Positions 56,149 to 64,000 of a DNA stretch of 64,000 nt are shown piece after piece; position 1 is the first letter of the stretch, and the number at the start of each line of letters is the position of its first letter. The DNA lies in the NCBI RefSeq assembly GCF_001280015.1, contig NZ_LGDV01000196.1, positions 1-64,000 of the forward strand, given 5' to 3'. The position numbers and the translations under genes are program-made. The stretch comes from Streptomyces sp. MMG1121. GTDB taxonomy: Bacteria; Actinomycetota; Actinomycetes; Streptomycetales; Streptomycetaceae. The notes under the pieces were generated by a model. That model was not told where the DNA came from. It worked only from the letters and a program-made list of their open reading frames with translations, and did no database searches.

Positions 56149-56745
56149 GTGAGCGAAGGCAAAGCCGTACCGGCGGACGACAAACTTCCGGAACCGGGTC
56201 AGTCGAAACTGCCGCTGACCCCGGACGAGTTGCAGAAGCATCACGTCATCCCGGGCTTCGAGGGGCTCCACACGGCTCCGCCCGCCTCGAGCACCAAAGA
56301 CCCGCTGAACATGCCGACGCTGCAACCGGACACGCCCGGGCTCCTCCGCCCACCGGGACAGTCCGGCCCGCCGGCGGACATACCCGGGCTGCTCACGCCT
56401 CCGGGACAGTCCGGCCAGTCCCGGGAACGGCTGGAGATCGCACCGGCCGTCCTCAACAAGGCCGCGGGCAGCGTGGACGACATCCACGACGACTTCTACA
56501 AGCCGGCCGCCTCGCTGGAGGAGCCGGCGCTGAAGGCCGTAGCGGCACTCACGGAGTTCGAGTCGGCGCGTGCGATCCGGCTGGCCCACCGGCAGTGGGA
56601 GCGGCAGTCCGGCACGGTCACGGCATGGCTGACCCACATCGCCGAGAGCCTGCGGTCGGCCGACAGCACCTACAAGAAGACCGACTGCGCCGTCGGCGAC
56701 ACGGCACGGCAGGTGCAGATCCGCTCGGCGCTGATGGACTACTGA
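56149..56745 (+). CDS. WXG-like small helical protein with PGLLxPPGQSG repeats (198 aa)
   Basis: N-terminal 90 residues are disordered and Pro-rich, with PGLLRPPGQSG and PGLLTPPGQSG repeats. Residues about 95-195 are a helical hairpin (EIAPAVLNKAAGSVDDIHDD and ARAIRLAHRQWERQSG, TVTAWLTHIAESLRSAD), the pattern of ESAT-6/WXG100 proteins, though WxG is WER here. It could be a partner or chaperone of the LXG-like protein that starts 1 bp after its stop. The GTG at 56149 has GGGGAA upstream. No close family is recognised. Confidence 0.65.
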   Translation: MSEGKAVPADDKLPEPGQSKLPLTPDELQKHHVIPGFEGLHTAPPASSTKDPLNMPTLQPDTPGLLRPPGQSGPPADIPGLLTPPGQSGQSRERLEIAPAVLNKAAGSVDDIHDDFYKPAASLEEPALKAVAALTEFESARAIRLAHRQWERQSGTVTAWLTHIAESLRSADSTYKKTDCAVGDTARQVQIRSALMDY

Positions 56746-56746
56746 C

Positions 56747-57886
56747 ATGGCCGACACCTTCTACCAGGCCCTGATGACGGCCGATCTGACGGTCCTGGAC
56801 AAGCTGGCGGACCGCTGGGACGGCATCCACACCTCCATCAAGGGCCTCGGCAAGCGCATGCACGACGAAGTCCTCACCCCGCTGCGCGCCAAGGGCTACT
56901 GGGAGGGGGCCGCGGCCCCGTACGCCTGGAAGATGATCGACGACATCCAGCGGCAGTTGGAGCACGCGACGTCCGTGGCGGACGCCTCGCGGCGCGTCGT
57001 CGAGGACGCGGTGGGCGATCTGAAGTCCGCCCAGAAGGATCTCAAGGACGCCGTCCGGCGGGCCACGGACAAGGGCCTCTACATCCAGTCGGACGGGACG
57101 CTCGCCCCCGACGTCGTGGGCGGTGTCTGCAAGGCGGACACCACCAAGGACGACAAGAAGGACATCGAGACGGCACGGCACGAGATCGCGGACATCCTCA
57201 AGCGCGGCGTCACGGCCGACCGCAACCTCGCCTTCAGCCTGATGGCGGACATCGGCCTGGGCCCGTGGTTCAACGACAAGCCCGGGTTCACGGACATCGA
57301 CTCCACGGGCAGGATCGGGGAGGACGAGTACAACGCGCTGGATCTCGCCATGCAGGGCAAGAACCCGTATCCGGCGTCCAGTTCGGACGATCCGTACTCG
57401 CTCGGCTGGGACTGGGTGACCGGCGACGGCCCCCGGCACCGCGAGTACCACAGCGGGGACGAGATGACCGAGCTGATCCGGTCCAGCGAGAGCATGCACA
57501 AGCTGCGGGCGGACACGCTGCAGCAGTGGCGTTCCACGGGGCAGCCCGAGGGCGACGTGGCCTATTCGATCTCGTCCGGCGGCAAGGTGGGAGCCTTCAA
57601 GAAGCTCATCACCACCGACCTGCCCGCGATCGTCACCGGCGACGAGGACCACCTGGGCGAGGCGTTCACCGGCTCGTACAACCTGCACTACAACGTCAAG
57701 GGCGAGGACCCCGACGGCTCCCTCGTCGTCGAGTACACCCTGCACAACACCACGAGCAACGAGTCGTTCCTGCACTACGTCGGCTACTACGACTGGCTCA
57801 AGAAGACCAACCGCGACCACGGCGTCTTCTCGTCCGAGGACCAGCAGATCGTCTGGACCGAGCGCATTCCGGCGAAGGAGAAGTAA
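56747..57886 (+). CDS. LXG/WXG-type N-domain protein with unknown C-domain (379 aa)
   Basis: Residues 1-110 form a long helical hairpin (DLTVLDKLADRWDGIHTSIK, then GYWEGAAAPYAWKMIDDIQR) with the WEG motif at the turn and coiled coil after it, as in LXG-type substrates of ESX/type VII secretion. Residues 110-300 are mixed charged sequence. The C-terminal 80 residues (TGSYNLHYNVKGEDPDGSLV, YTLHNTTSNESFLHYVGYYD, FSSEDQQIVWTERIP) form a beta-rich domain common in Streptomyces ESX-like proteins; I know no activity for it. No signal peptide. Central gene of a three-gene operon. Confidence 0.7.
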   Translation: MADTFYQALMTADLTVLDKLADRWDGIHTSIKGLGKRMHDEVLTPLRAKGYWEGAAAPYAWKMIDDIQRQLEHATSVADASRRVVEDAVGDLKSAQKDLKDAVRRATDKGLYIQSDGTLAPDVVGGVCKADTTKDDKKDIETARHEIADILKRGVTADRNLAFSLMADIGLGPWFNDKPGFTDIDSTGRIGEDEYNALDLAMQGKNPYPASSSDDPYSLGWDWVTGDGPRHREYHSGDEMTELIRSSESMHKLRADTLQQWRSTGQPEGDVAYSISSGGKVGAFKKLITTDLPAIVTGDEDHLGEAFTGSYNLHYNVKGEDPDGSLVVEYTLHNTTSNESFLHYVGYYDWLKKTNRDHGVFSSEDQQIVWTERIPAKEK

Positions 57887-57890
57887 CCCC

Positions 57891-58403
57891 GTGTCCCGAG
57901 TCCTCCCGGCAGGCCGGCGGCTGCGCTGGATGACGGCCGTCGTCGTGCCTGCGCTGCTGTCCCCCCTGGCCGGTTGCTCCTCCTCGTCCACGGCCGTCGA
58001 GGCCTGTATGGCCAAGCAGGCGGACTCCGTCAGCTCGACGGACCTGACCGGCACCTACGCGGGAGAGGGCGACGCCAAGGGCACGACGATCACGCTCACG
58101 TCGACGGACGGCAGACCGGGCGGCACGGTCACCGTGCACCGCTGGCCGACCGGCGACTGGTACAAGAGCGAACTCGGCGCCGAGTTCAACGGGTCGGGCA
58201 CCTGGTCCGTGCGGTCCGGCACCGGATCCGACGCACACGCGCGCGTGCGGCTGTCCCTCACCGAGCCACGCACCTTCCTGAACGGCGACACCCTCGACAA
58301 GCTGTCGATCGCCAAGGGTGCCGGGCAGACGTACCTCTACGAGGACGACGACCCGGACGTGTGCCCCAAGTTCCGCCTGAAGATGACCACTTCGCGGCAC
58401 TAG
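57891..58403 (+). CDS. Lipoprotein (170 aa), possible partner or immunity factor
   Basis: Twin-basic start (GRRLRW), a hydrophobic stretch and the lipobox LAGC (lipidated Cys at about 29) mark it as a lipoprotein. The mature part is a small beta-rich domain (TGTYAGEGDAKGTTITLTST, VTVHRWPTGDWYKSELGAEF, FNGSGTWSV) with two further Cys that may pair (EACMAKQ, DVCPKFR). It begins 4 bp after the LXG-like gene, so it belongs to that operon. A surface immunity lipoprotein beside a secreted effector is a known type VII arrangement, but this is inferred from order only. Confidence 0.75.
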   Translation: MSRVLPAGRRLRWMTAVVVPALLSPLAGCSSSSTAVEACMAKQADSVSSTDLTGTYAGEGDAKGTTITLTSTDGRPGGTVTVHRWPTGDWYKSELGAEFNGSGTWSVRSGTGSDAHARVRLSLTEPRTFLNGDTLDKLSIAKGAGQTYLYEDDDPDVCPKFRLKMTTSRH

Positions 58404-58425
58404 AAGAGAAAAGCAGAGAAAAGCA

Positions 58426-58469
58426 GCCGGTGAGGGTGCAGCCCCGTCCCCACGGGCACCCTCACCGGC
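58426..58469. terminator. Hairpin terminator between the ESX-like module and the MMPL gene
   Basis: GCCGGTGAGGGTGC (58426-58439) pairs perfectly with GCACCCTCACCGGC (58456-58469) around a 16-base loop. The genes on either side are convergent, so it can end both. Confidence 0.85.
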
Positions 58470-58496
58470 CGGCCTCTGCGGATCAGAAGCGGTACG

Positions 58497-60716
58497 TCAC
58501 GCGCGTACCAGCTCCTTCTCCCCGTCGGGACCGACGCCGGCGCGCTCGGCCTCCGAGCGCAGGCCCTCGCCCTCGACGTCGACGTTCGGCAGCACGCGGT
58601 CGAGCCACTTGGGCAGCCACCAGGCCCGCTTGCCGAGCAGAGCGAGCACCGCCGGGACGATCGCCATGCGGACGATGAACGCGTCGAAGAAGACGGCGAT
58701 CGCGAGACCGAAGCCGATCATCTTGACCATCGACTCGGTGGAGCCGATGAAGCCGGAGAAGACGGCGATCATGATGACGGCGGCGGCGGTCACGACCCGC
58801 GCCCCGTGCCGGAAGCCCGTCACCACGGCCTGGGTCGGCTTCTCGCCGTGGACGAACGCCTCCCGCATCCGGGTCACGAGGAAGACCTCGTAGTCCATCG
58901 CGAGGCCGAAGACGACGCCCACCATGAAGATCGGCATCATCGACATGACCGGTCCGGTCTCCTCGACGCCCATCAGGCCGGACAGCCAGCCCCACTGGAA
59001 GACCGCGACCACGGCGCCCAGGGCCGCCATCACACTGAGCAGGAAGCCCAGGGCCGCCTTCAGCGGGACGAGAACCGAGCGGAAGACCACGATCAGGAGG
59101 AGGAAGGCGAGGCCGACCACGAGCGCCAGATACGGCAGCAGCGCGTCGTTCAGCTTCTGCGAGACGTCGATGTTCATCGCCGTCGAGCCGGTGACCAGGA
59201 GCTTGGAGTCGGTCGCCTTGGCGATGTCCGCGCCCTTGTCACGGATGGTGTGGACCAGGTCCTCGGTCGTCTTGGAGGACGGCTTGGACCCGGGGACGAC
59301 CGTGATGGTCGCGGTGTCGCCGGCCTTGTTGGCCACGGCCGGGGTGACCGTGACGACGTCCTTCAGCCCCTTGATCTCGTCGCCGACCTTGTTGAAGGCC
59401 GCCTTGGGGTCATGGCTGTCCTTGGCGTCGACGACGACCATCAGCGGGCCGTTGAAGCCCGGTCCGAAGCCCTCGGAGAGCAGGTCGTAGGCGCGGCGCT
59501 GGGTGGTGGAGGTCGGCTGGGAGCCGTCGTCCGGAAGGCCGAGTTCGAGGGAGGCGGCCGGGACCGCCGCCGCGCCGAGGCCGATCACACCGAGCAGCAG
59601 CACCGCCACGGGCCGCCGTACGACGAAGCTCGCCCAGCGGGTGCCCATGTTGGGCCGGCCCGGCTTCTTGGGCGTACGGCCGCCGCCGAGCAGCTTGCTC
59701 TTCTGGCCGGCGGGCTTGATCTTGCGGCCCGCGAAGCCGAGCAGCGCCGGGATCATCGTCAGGGCGATCAGGACGGCGATGGCGACCGTGCCCGCCGCCG
59801 CGACGCCCATCTTGGTCAGCATCGGGATGTTGACGACCGACAGGCCGACCAGGGCGATGACCACGGTCAGGCCCGCGAAGACCACCGCCGAACCCGCCGT
59901 GCCGACGGCGCGTCCGGCCGCTTCCTCGCGCTCGCGGCCCTCGGCCAGTTCGGCGCGGTAGCGCGAGACGATGAAGAGGGCGTAGTCGATGCCGACGGCC
60001 AGGCCGATCATCGAGGCCAGGGTGGAGGTGGTGGAGCCCAGGTCCAGGGCGCTGGCGAGCGCGGTGATCGTGGAGACGCCGATGCCGACACCGACGATCG
60101 CGGTCAGCAGCGGGAATCCGGCCGCGAGCAGCGAGCCGAAGGTGATGACGAGGACGACGGCGGCGATCGCGATGCCGATGACCTCGCTGGAGCCGGTCTC
60201 CGGGGTGGCGCTCAGCGCGTCACCGCCGATCTCGACGGTCAGCCCGGCGTCACGCGCGTGCTGCGCGGCCTGTTTCAGGGCGTCCTTGGAGGAGTCCTTC
60301 AGCTCCATGCCGGAGACCTTGTACTTCACCGAGGCGTAGGCGATCTGGCCGTTCTTGCTGACGGCGTGCCCGGCGTAGGGGTCGGCGACGGAGACGACCT
60401 CGGAGCCGGTGCCCAGCGCCTTGACGGTCTTCTCGACGGCCTGCTTGTTGAGGGTGTCCGTCATCTTCTCGCCGCTCGGCGCCTTGAAGACGACCCGCGC
60501 GGTGGCGCCGTCGGCGCTCATCCCGGGGAAGCGCTGTTCCAGCAGGTCGAAGGCCTTCTGCGCCTCGGTGCCGGGGATGGAGAAGGACGTGTTGCCGGCG
60601 GGCGGTGCGGAGGCCGCACCCACCCCGGCGAGGGTCAGCAGCGCCACCCAAATGAGGGCGACGAAGTGCCGTCGCCGGAAGGCGAGACGGCCGATTCTGT
60701 ACAGAAACGTGGCCAC
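58497..60716 (-). CDS. MMPL/RND-family exporter (739 aa)
   Basis: Two MMPL repeats: helix 1 (FVALIWVALLTLAGVGA), a periplasmic domain (about 40-180), a bundle of helices with LASMIGLAVGIDYALFIVSR (GxxxDY proton site), then a second outer domain and a matching bundle with MPIFMVGVVFGLAMDYEVFL. Such actinobacterial pumps export lipids, glycolipids or drugs by proton exchange. The GTG at 60716 has GGGAG upstream. The TetR gene 164 bp upstream, with a perfect palindrome, most likely controls it. Confidence 0.92.
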   Translation of the reverse strand: MATFLYRIGRLAFRRRHFVALIWVALLTLAGVGAASAPPAGNTSFSIPGTEAQKAFDLLEQRFPGMSADGATARVVFKAPSGEKMTDTLNKQAVEKTVKALGTGSEVVSVADPYAGHAVSKNGQIAYASVKYKVSGMELKDSSKDALKQAAQHARDAGLTVEIGGDALSATPETGSSEVIGIAIAAVVLVITFGSLLAAGFPLLTAIVGVGIGVSTITALASALDLGSTTSTLASMIGLAVGIDYALFIVSRYRAELAEGREREEAAGRAVGTAGSAVVFAGLTVVIALVGLSVVNIPMLTKMGVAAAGTVAIAVLIALTMIPALLGFAGRKIKPAGQKSKLLGGGRTPKKPGRPNMGTRWASFVVRRPVAVLLLGVIGLGAAAVPAASLELGLPDDGSQPTSTTQRRAYDLLSEGFGPGFNGPLMVVVDAKDSHDPKAAFNKVGDEIKGLKDVVTVTPAVANKAGDTATITVVPGSKPSSKTTEDLVHTIRDKGADIAKATDSKLLVTGSTAMNIDVSQKLNDALLPYLALVVGLAFLLLIVVFRSVLVPLKAALGFLLSVMAALGAVVAVFQWGWLSGLMGVEETGPVMSMMPIFMVGVVFGLAMDYEVFLVTRMREAFVHGEKPTQAVVTGFRHGARVVTAAAVIMIAVFSGFIGSTESMVKMIGFGLAIAVFFDAFIVRMAIVPAVLALLGKRAWWLPKWLDRVLPNVDVEGEGLRSEAERAGVGPDGEKELVRA

Positions 60717-60880
60717 GGAGGCGTACTCCCGGTCAGGTCGTGGGGTGGATCTGGGCAGGGGCGTTCAGCCCGACGACGTGAGCGGTGACGTCAGGTGGTG
60801 GGCTTGCTGGGGAGAGGGATCGGCCGGCGTTCCGGCCAGGGTTTCGGCCGGGGGTCCGACCGGCGTTCCCAGTCGGGGTT

Positions 60881-61489
60881 TCAGCTGGTGGAGATGCCGA
60901 GGGCGGGGAGGACCACGGCGTCGATGTACGACATGAGGAAGGCCTGCGTCGGCGGCAGCTCGTCGATCATCGTCCGGGCCGCGAAGCCACCGAGCATCAT
61001 GTGCATCATGAACTCGATCGCCGGGTTGTCCGCCCGGACCTCGCCCCGGTCGATCGCCCGCTGCACCACGCGGCGGAACGACGCCATCTCCGGCTCGATC
61101 AGATGATCCCGGAACGCCCGCAGGAGATCCGGGTTGCTGTGCACCGCCATGGCCAGACCCCGCATCAGGGCGGAGTTCTGCTCCATCTCGCAGTCGTCCG
61201 AACGCATGGTGAGAGCGCGCAGATCGCCCTTGAGCGACCCGGTGTCGATCTCGTCGAGGCCCATGCCGCCTGGCTTGTTGTGCCGCACCGCCTTCGCCAC
61301 CAGCTCGGCCTTGCCGCCCCACTGGCGGTAGAGCGTCGCCTTGCTGGACTTGGTGCGGGCGGCCACGGCGTCCATGGTGAGGGCGTCGTAGCCGACCTCC
61401 CGGAGCAGATCGAGCACGGCCTCGTACAGCTCGGCCTCGCGCTCGGGCGTGATCCGACTGCGACGCGCCGTTGCGACGACCTCGGTCAT
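60881..61489 (-). CDS. TetR-family regulator of the MMPL exporter (202 aa)
   Basis: HTH domain: REAELYEAVLDLLREVGYDA, LTMDAVAARTKSSKATLYRQ, WGGKAELVAKAV. The C-terminal domain has the common TetR_C form LDEIDTGSLKGDLRALTM and IDRGEVRADNPAIEFMMHMM. It precedes the MMPL gene in the same direction, and a perfect inverted repeat lies at its own promoter. The ATG at 61489 has GGAAGGTGAATGG upstream. The ligand is presumably the pump substrate. Confidence 0.88.
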   Translation of the reverse strand: MTEVVATARRSRITPEREAELYEAVLDLLREVGYDALTMDAVAARTKSSKATLYRQWGGKAELVAKAVRHNKPGGMGLDEIDTGSLKGDLRALTMRSDDCEMEQNSALMRGLAMAVHSNPDLLRAFRDHLIEPEMASFRRVVQRAIDRGEVRADNPAIEFMMHMMLGGFAARTMIDELPPTQAFLMSYIDAVVLPALGISTS

Positions 61490-61552
61490 GCCATTCACCT
61501 TCCCGCTCCGGATCCTCCTGTGTTGCGTACCACCATGAAGATACCCTGAGAG

Positions 61553-61578
61553 CGTACGAAACGAAACCGTTTCGTACG
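61553..61578. promoter_or_regulatory. Perfect 26-bp inverted repeat, TetR operator
   Basis: CGTACGAAACG (61553-61563), spacer AAAC, CGTTTCGTACG (61568-61578): perfect 11-bp arms. It is 64 bp upstream of the TetR start, within its promoter. Confidence 0.85.
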
Positions 61579-61654
61579 TGGGTTGGGTCACGGTTGTTGG
61601 GTTTCGATAAGCCGGTTCCTGGCGCAGGGCTTCGGCGGGCGGTGCCGGGTACCC

Positions 61655-61826
61655 GGTGCCGGGCGCAGACGGGCCGCCCGTGCCGGGTGCCGGGCGCAGA
61701 CGGACGGGCCGGTGTCCGGTGCCAGGCGCAGACGGGCGGCCGGTGTCCTGTGCCGGGCGTCGACGAACCGTCGGTGTCCGATGCCGGGCGAAGGCGAGCC
61801 GCTGGTGTCCGGTGTCCGGCTCGGAA
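61655..61826. repeat. 31-bp tandem repeat array (6 degenerate copies)
   Basis: Units beginning GGTGCCGGGCGCAGAC or close variants start at 61655, 61686, 61718, 61749, 61780 and 61811, a period of 31-32 bp. They are GC-rich, read openly in several frames, and lie between the TetR operator and the tricorn gene. No function is evident; protein-coding appearance in these frames is a by-product of the repeat. Confidence 0.75.
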
Positions 61827-61911
61827 AACCCGGCCGCACGAGTCCCTACCCAACGGGTCGCTCACGTGTTCACAAGTTGCTGGTGCCGTTCGCCCGGAAA
61901 AGCATGGGTAG

Positions 61912-64000
61912 GTGAGCTATCTGCGCCTTCCCCACCTCAGCGGCGACCTGCTGTGCTTCGTGGCCGAGGACGACCTCTGGCTGGCCCCCCTCGACACGCC
62001 GGGCCGTGCCTGGCGCCTCACGGCGGACCGCACCAAGGCCGGTCACCCGCGCTTCTCGCCCGACGGCCACCACATCGCCTACACGACCTGGCGCAGTCTC
62101 GTCCCCGAGATCCACCTGGTCGGCGTCGACGGCGGTCCCGCGCGGCAACTGACGTACTGGGGCAGCGCCGACACACAGGTCTGCGGCTGGACGCCGGAGG
62201 ACGACATCCTGGCGGTGGCCTCCCACGGCCAGCCCTTCTCCTACTTCACCTGGGCCTACAAGGTCCCCACCGACGGCGACCCCGGCGGACGCCTGCCCTG
62301 GGGCCCGGTCGCCGACATCCAGGTCGCCGACGTCGCCGGCGAGCACAAGACCCTCCTGCTCACCGGCACCCCGCCGCACGAACCGGCCTCCTGGAAGCGC
62401 TACCGCGGCGGCGCCATGGGCCGCCTCTGGCTGCACGGGCAGCAACTCGTGCCGGACATCGGCGGCCATCTGGCCTCACCCATGTTCGTCGCCGGCCGGA
62501 TCGCCTTCCTCTCCGACCACGAGGGCGTCGGCAACCTCTACTCCTGCGCCCATGACGGCACCGACCTGCGCCGGCACACCGACCACGACGCCTTCTACGC
62601 CCGGCACGCCTCCAGTGACGGCACCCGGGTGGTCTACCAGTGCGCGGGCGACCTGTGGCTCGTGGACGACTTCTCCCCGGGCGGCATGCCGCGCAAGCTC
62701 GACGTCCGGCTCGCCGGGCCGGCGACCGGGCGCCGCCGGTACCAGGTGCCGGCCGCGCAGAACGTCGACGGCATCGCCGTGGACGAGACCGGCCGGGCCA
62801 GCGCCGTCGTCGTACGCGGCAGCCTGTACTGGCTCACCCACCGCGACGGCCCGGCCCGCACGATCGCCGACACGCCCGGTGTCCGGGTACGGCTGCCGGA
62901 GATGCTGGGCACGACCGGGCAGGTCGCGTACGTCACCGACGCCGAGGGCGAGGACGCCGTCGAGGTCGCCCAGCTGCCCCGCGCGACCGGCGACCGCGCA
63001 CGGCGCCGGCTCGCCTCCGGCGCACTGGGCCGGGTGCTGGAGATGATCTCCGATCCGGAGGGTGAACGACTGGCGGTCGCCTCGCACGACGGACGACTGC
63101 TGCTGATCGACACCGGGGAGGGGGAGGGAGGGGAGGGAGAGGAAACGGGCGCGGACGTCACGGGGGCCGTCGCCGGGGGAACCGAGCAACCTGGAGGGTC
63201 TGGGGGGCCTGAGGGGTCTGGGGGGCCTGAGGGGTCCGAGGAGGCTGAGGGGTCCGAGACATCGGGAGACACGGCCGGCCGGGTCACCGAGCTGATCCGT
63301 TCCATCAACGGCCCCGTCCGCGACCTCGCCTTCTCCCCCGACGGCTCCTGGCTCGCCTGGTCCCACCCGGGCATCGGCCGCTCCCTGCGCCAGGTCAAGC
63401 TGGCCCGCATCAAGGACCGGCTGATCGTGGACGTGACCAACGGCCGTTTCGAGGACGAGAACCCCGTCTTCACCCGCGACGGCCGCTATCTCGCCTTCCT
63501 CTCCTGGCGCGGTTTCGACCCGGTGTACGACGTCCACACCGGCGACCTGTCCTTCCCGCTCGGCTGCCGCCCCTACCTCGTCCCGCTGAACTCGGCCACC
63601 CCCTCCCCCTTCGCTCTGAACCCCGAGGGCCGCCCGGCCGCCGGTGGGCTCGACCCGGTCGAGGACGAGGAGACGGGCGAGGCCGGCACGGTGACCGTGG
63701 AGGTGGAGGGCCTGGAGAACAGGGTCACACCGTTCCCCGTCATCGCCTCCAAGTACTCCGCCTTGACCCCGGTCGCGGGCGGCGGCCTGGTCTGGCTGCG
63801 CTGGCCGATCTCCGGCGCGCTCGGCGAGACCTTCGTCAACCCGGCCGACACCAGCGGCCGCCCGACCCTGGAGTACTTCAACATCACCAAGGCGAAGAAG
63901 TCCGAACTCGTCGACCACCTGGACTGGTTCGCGGTGAGCGGCGACGCCACCCGGCTGGTCGTCGTGGACGAGGGCGACCTGCGCGCGGTGCCCTCCACGG
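61912..64000 (+). CDS. Tricorn-type protease (5' part, 696 codons seen)
   Basis: The gene runs off the right edge. The start is a large N-terminal beta-propeller (LRLPHLSGDLLCFVAEDDLW; HPRFSPDGHHIAYTTWRSLV; AFSPDGSWLAWSHPGIGRSL; FTRDGRYLAFLSWRGFD), matching the two propellers of tricorn, a large cytosolic peptidase that degrades peptides made by the proteasome. A 55-residue acidic insert of Gly/Glu/Pro repeats (63115-63270) interrupts the first propeller region. The PDZ and catalytic domains lie outside the window. The GTG at 61912 is the likely start; no strong ribosome binding site is present. Confidence 0.88.
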   Translation, partial: MSYLRLPHLSGDLLCFVAEDDLWLAPLDTPGRAWRLTADRTKAGHPRFSPDGHHIAYTTWRSLVPEIHLVGVDGGPARQLTYWGSADTQVCGWTPEDDILAVASHGQPFSYFTWAYKVPTDGDPGGRLPWGPVADIQVADVAGEHKTLLLTGTPPHEPASWKRYRGGAMGRLWLHGQQLVPDIGGHLASPMFVAGRIAFLSDHEGVGNLYSCAHDGTDLRRHTDHDAFYARHASSDGTRVVYQCAGDLWLVDDFSPGGMPRKLDVRLAGPATGRRRYQVPAAQNVDGIAVDETGRASAVVVRGSLYWLTHRDGPARTIADTPGVRVRLPEMLGTTGQVAYVTDAEGEDAVEVAQLPRATGDRARRRLASGALGRVLEMISDPEGERLAVASHDGRLLLIDTGEGEGGEGEETGADVTGAVAGGTEQPGGSGGPEGSGGPEGSEEAEGSETSGDTAGRVTELIRSINGPVRDLAFSPDGSWLAWSHPGIGRSLRQVKLARIKDRLIVDVTNGRFEDENPVFTRDGRYLAFLSWRGFDPVYDVHTGDLSFPLGCRPYLVPLNSATPSPFALNPEGRPAAGGLDPVEDEETGEAGTVTVEVEGLENRVTPFPVIASKYSALTPVAGGGLVWLRWPISGALGETFVNPADTSGRPTLEYFNITKAKKSELVDHLDWFAVSGDATRLVVVDEGDLRAVPST

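Noticed and set aside
61656..62555. Pro/Gly/Arg-rich frame over the 31-bp repeat and the tricorn start
   Set aside because: It is out of frame with the clear propeller protein and its N-terminus only reflects the tandem repeat.

Overview
The window is chromosomal DNA from a high-GC filamentous actinomycete, almost certainly Streptomyces. Evidence: very high GC with strong third-position bias, GTG starts, purine-rich ribosome binding sites, and genus markers (the SsgA-like protein SsgE, the resuscitation-promoting factor RpfC, the TamR/Tam pair, protein mannosyltransferase, galTEK, OhrR/OhrA). From memory, the order glmU-prs-rplY-pth-ppc-desaturase-tam/tamR-galKET-symporter-ABC-F-ispE-rsmA-rpfC-tatD-rsmI-pmt-PBP-ssgE-cbiMQO follows the S. 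coelicolor SCO312x-SCO316x core region. It is ordinary core chromosome with accessory patches; I see no integrase, transposase, CRISPR array or biosynthetic cluster.

Layout. 0-3 kb: a DUF485 protein and sodium:solute symporter pair, then a coiled-coil protein. 3-9 kb: a divergent four-gene locus built from polymorphic-toxin-type nucleic-acid enzymes (an XOO_2897-type deaminase, a WHH nuclease-type domain, a YwqJ-type deaminase) joined to or next to Imm35- and SUKH-type immunity domains, none with an export signal. This is the most unusual system here. 9-11 kb: an orphan histidine kinase, a broken HTH gene and a tRNA-Gln(UUG). 11-20 kb: cell-wall precursor, PRPP, ribosome and anaplerotic housekeeping (glmU, prs, rplY, pth, ppc), then a fatty-acid desaturase with its translationally coupled TetR regulator and a double palindrome upstream.

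20-31 kb: the oxidative-stress pair tam/tamR with three operator-like palindromes at 15-bp spacing, an orphan NarL-type regulator, a GNAT protein, the Leloir operon galTEK, a divergent sodium:solute symporter that probably brings in galactose, and an orphan regulator whose receiver has lost the phospho-acceptor Asp. 31-37 kb: two paralogous membrane-anchored beta-propeller proteins with PGYGYPQ-repeat tails, an ABC-F ATPase and a Uma2-family nuclease. 37-42 kb: a leftward run of tatD, rpfC, rsmA and ispE. 42-48 kb: rsmI, pmt, the 3' scar of a lost penicillin-binding protein gene, an intact PBP and ssgE.

48-64 kb: a cobalt/nickel ECF transporter (cbiMN fusion, cbiQ, cbiO) read from what looks like a leaderless promoter; ohrR/ohrA; a class-C beta-lactamase-fold hydrolase; a DUF1876 protein; an NAD-linked dehydrogenase; a DMT exporter with a YbaK deacylase; a compact three-gene ESX-like module (two WXG/LXG-type proteins and a lipoprotein); an MMPL exporter with a TetR gene that has a perfect 26-bp operator; a 31-bp tandem repeat array; and the 5' part of a tricorn-type protease gene cut by the window end.
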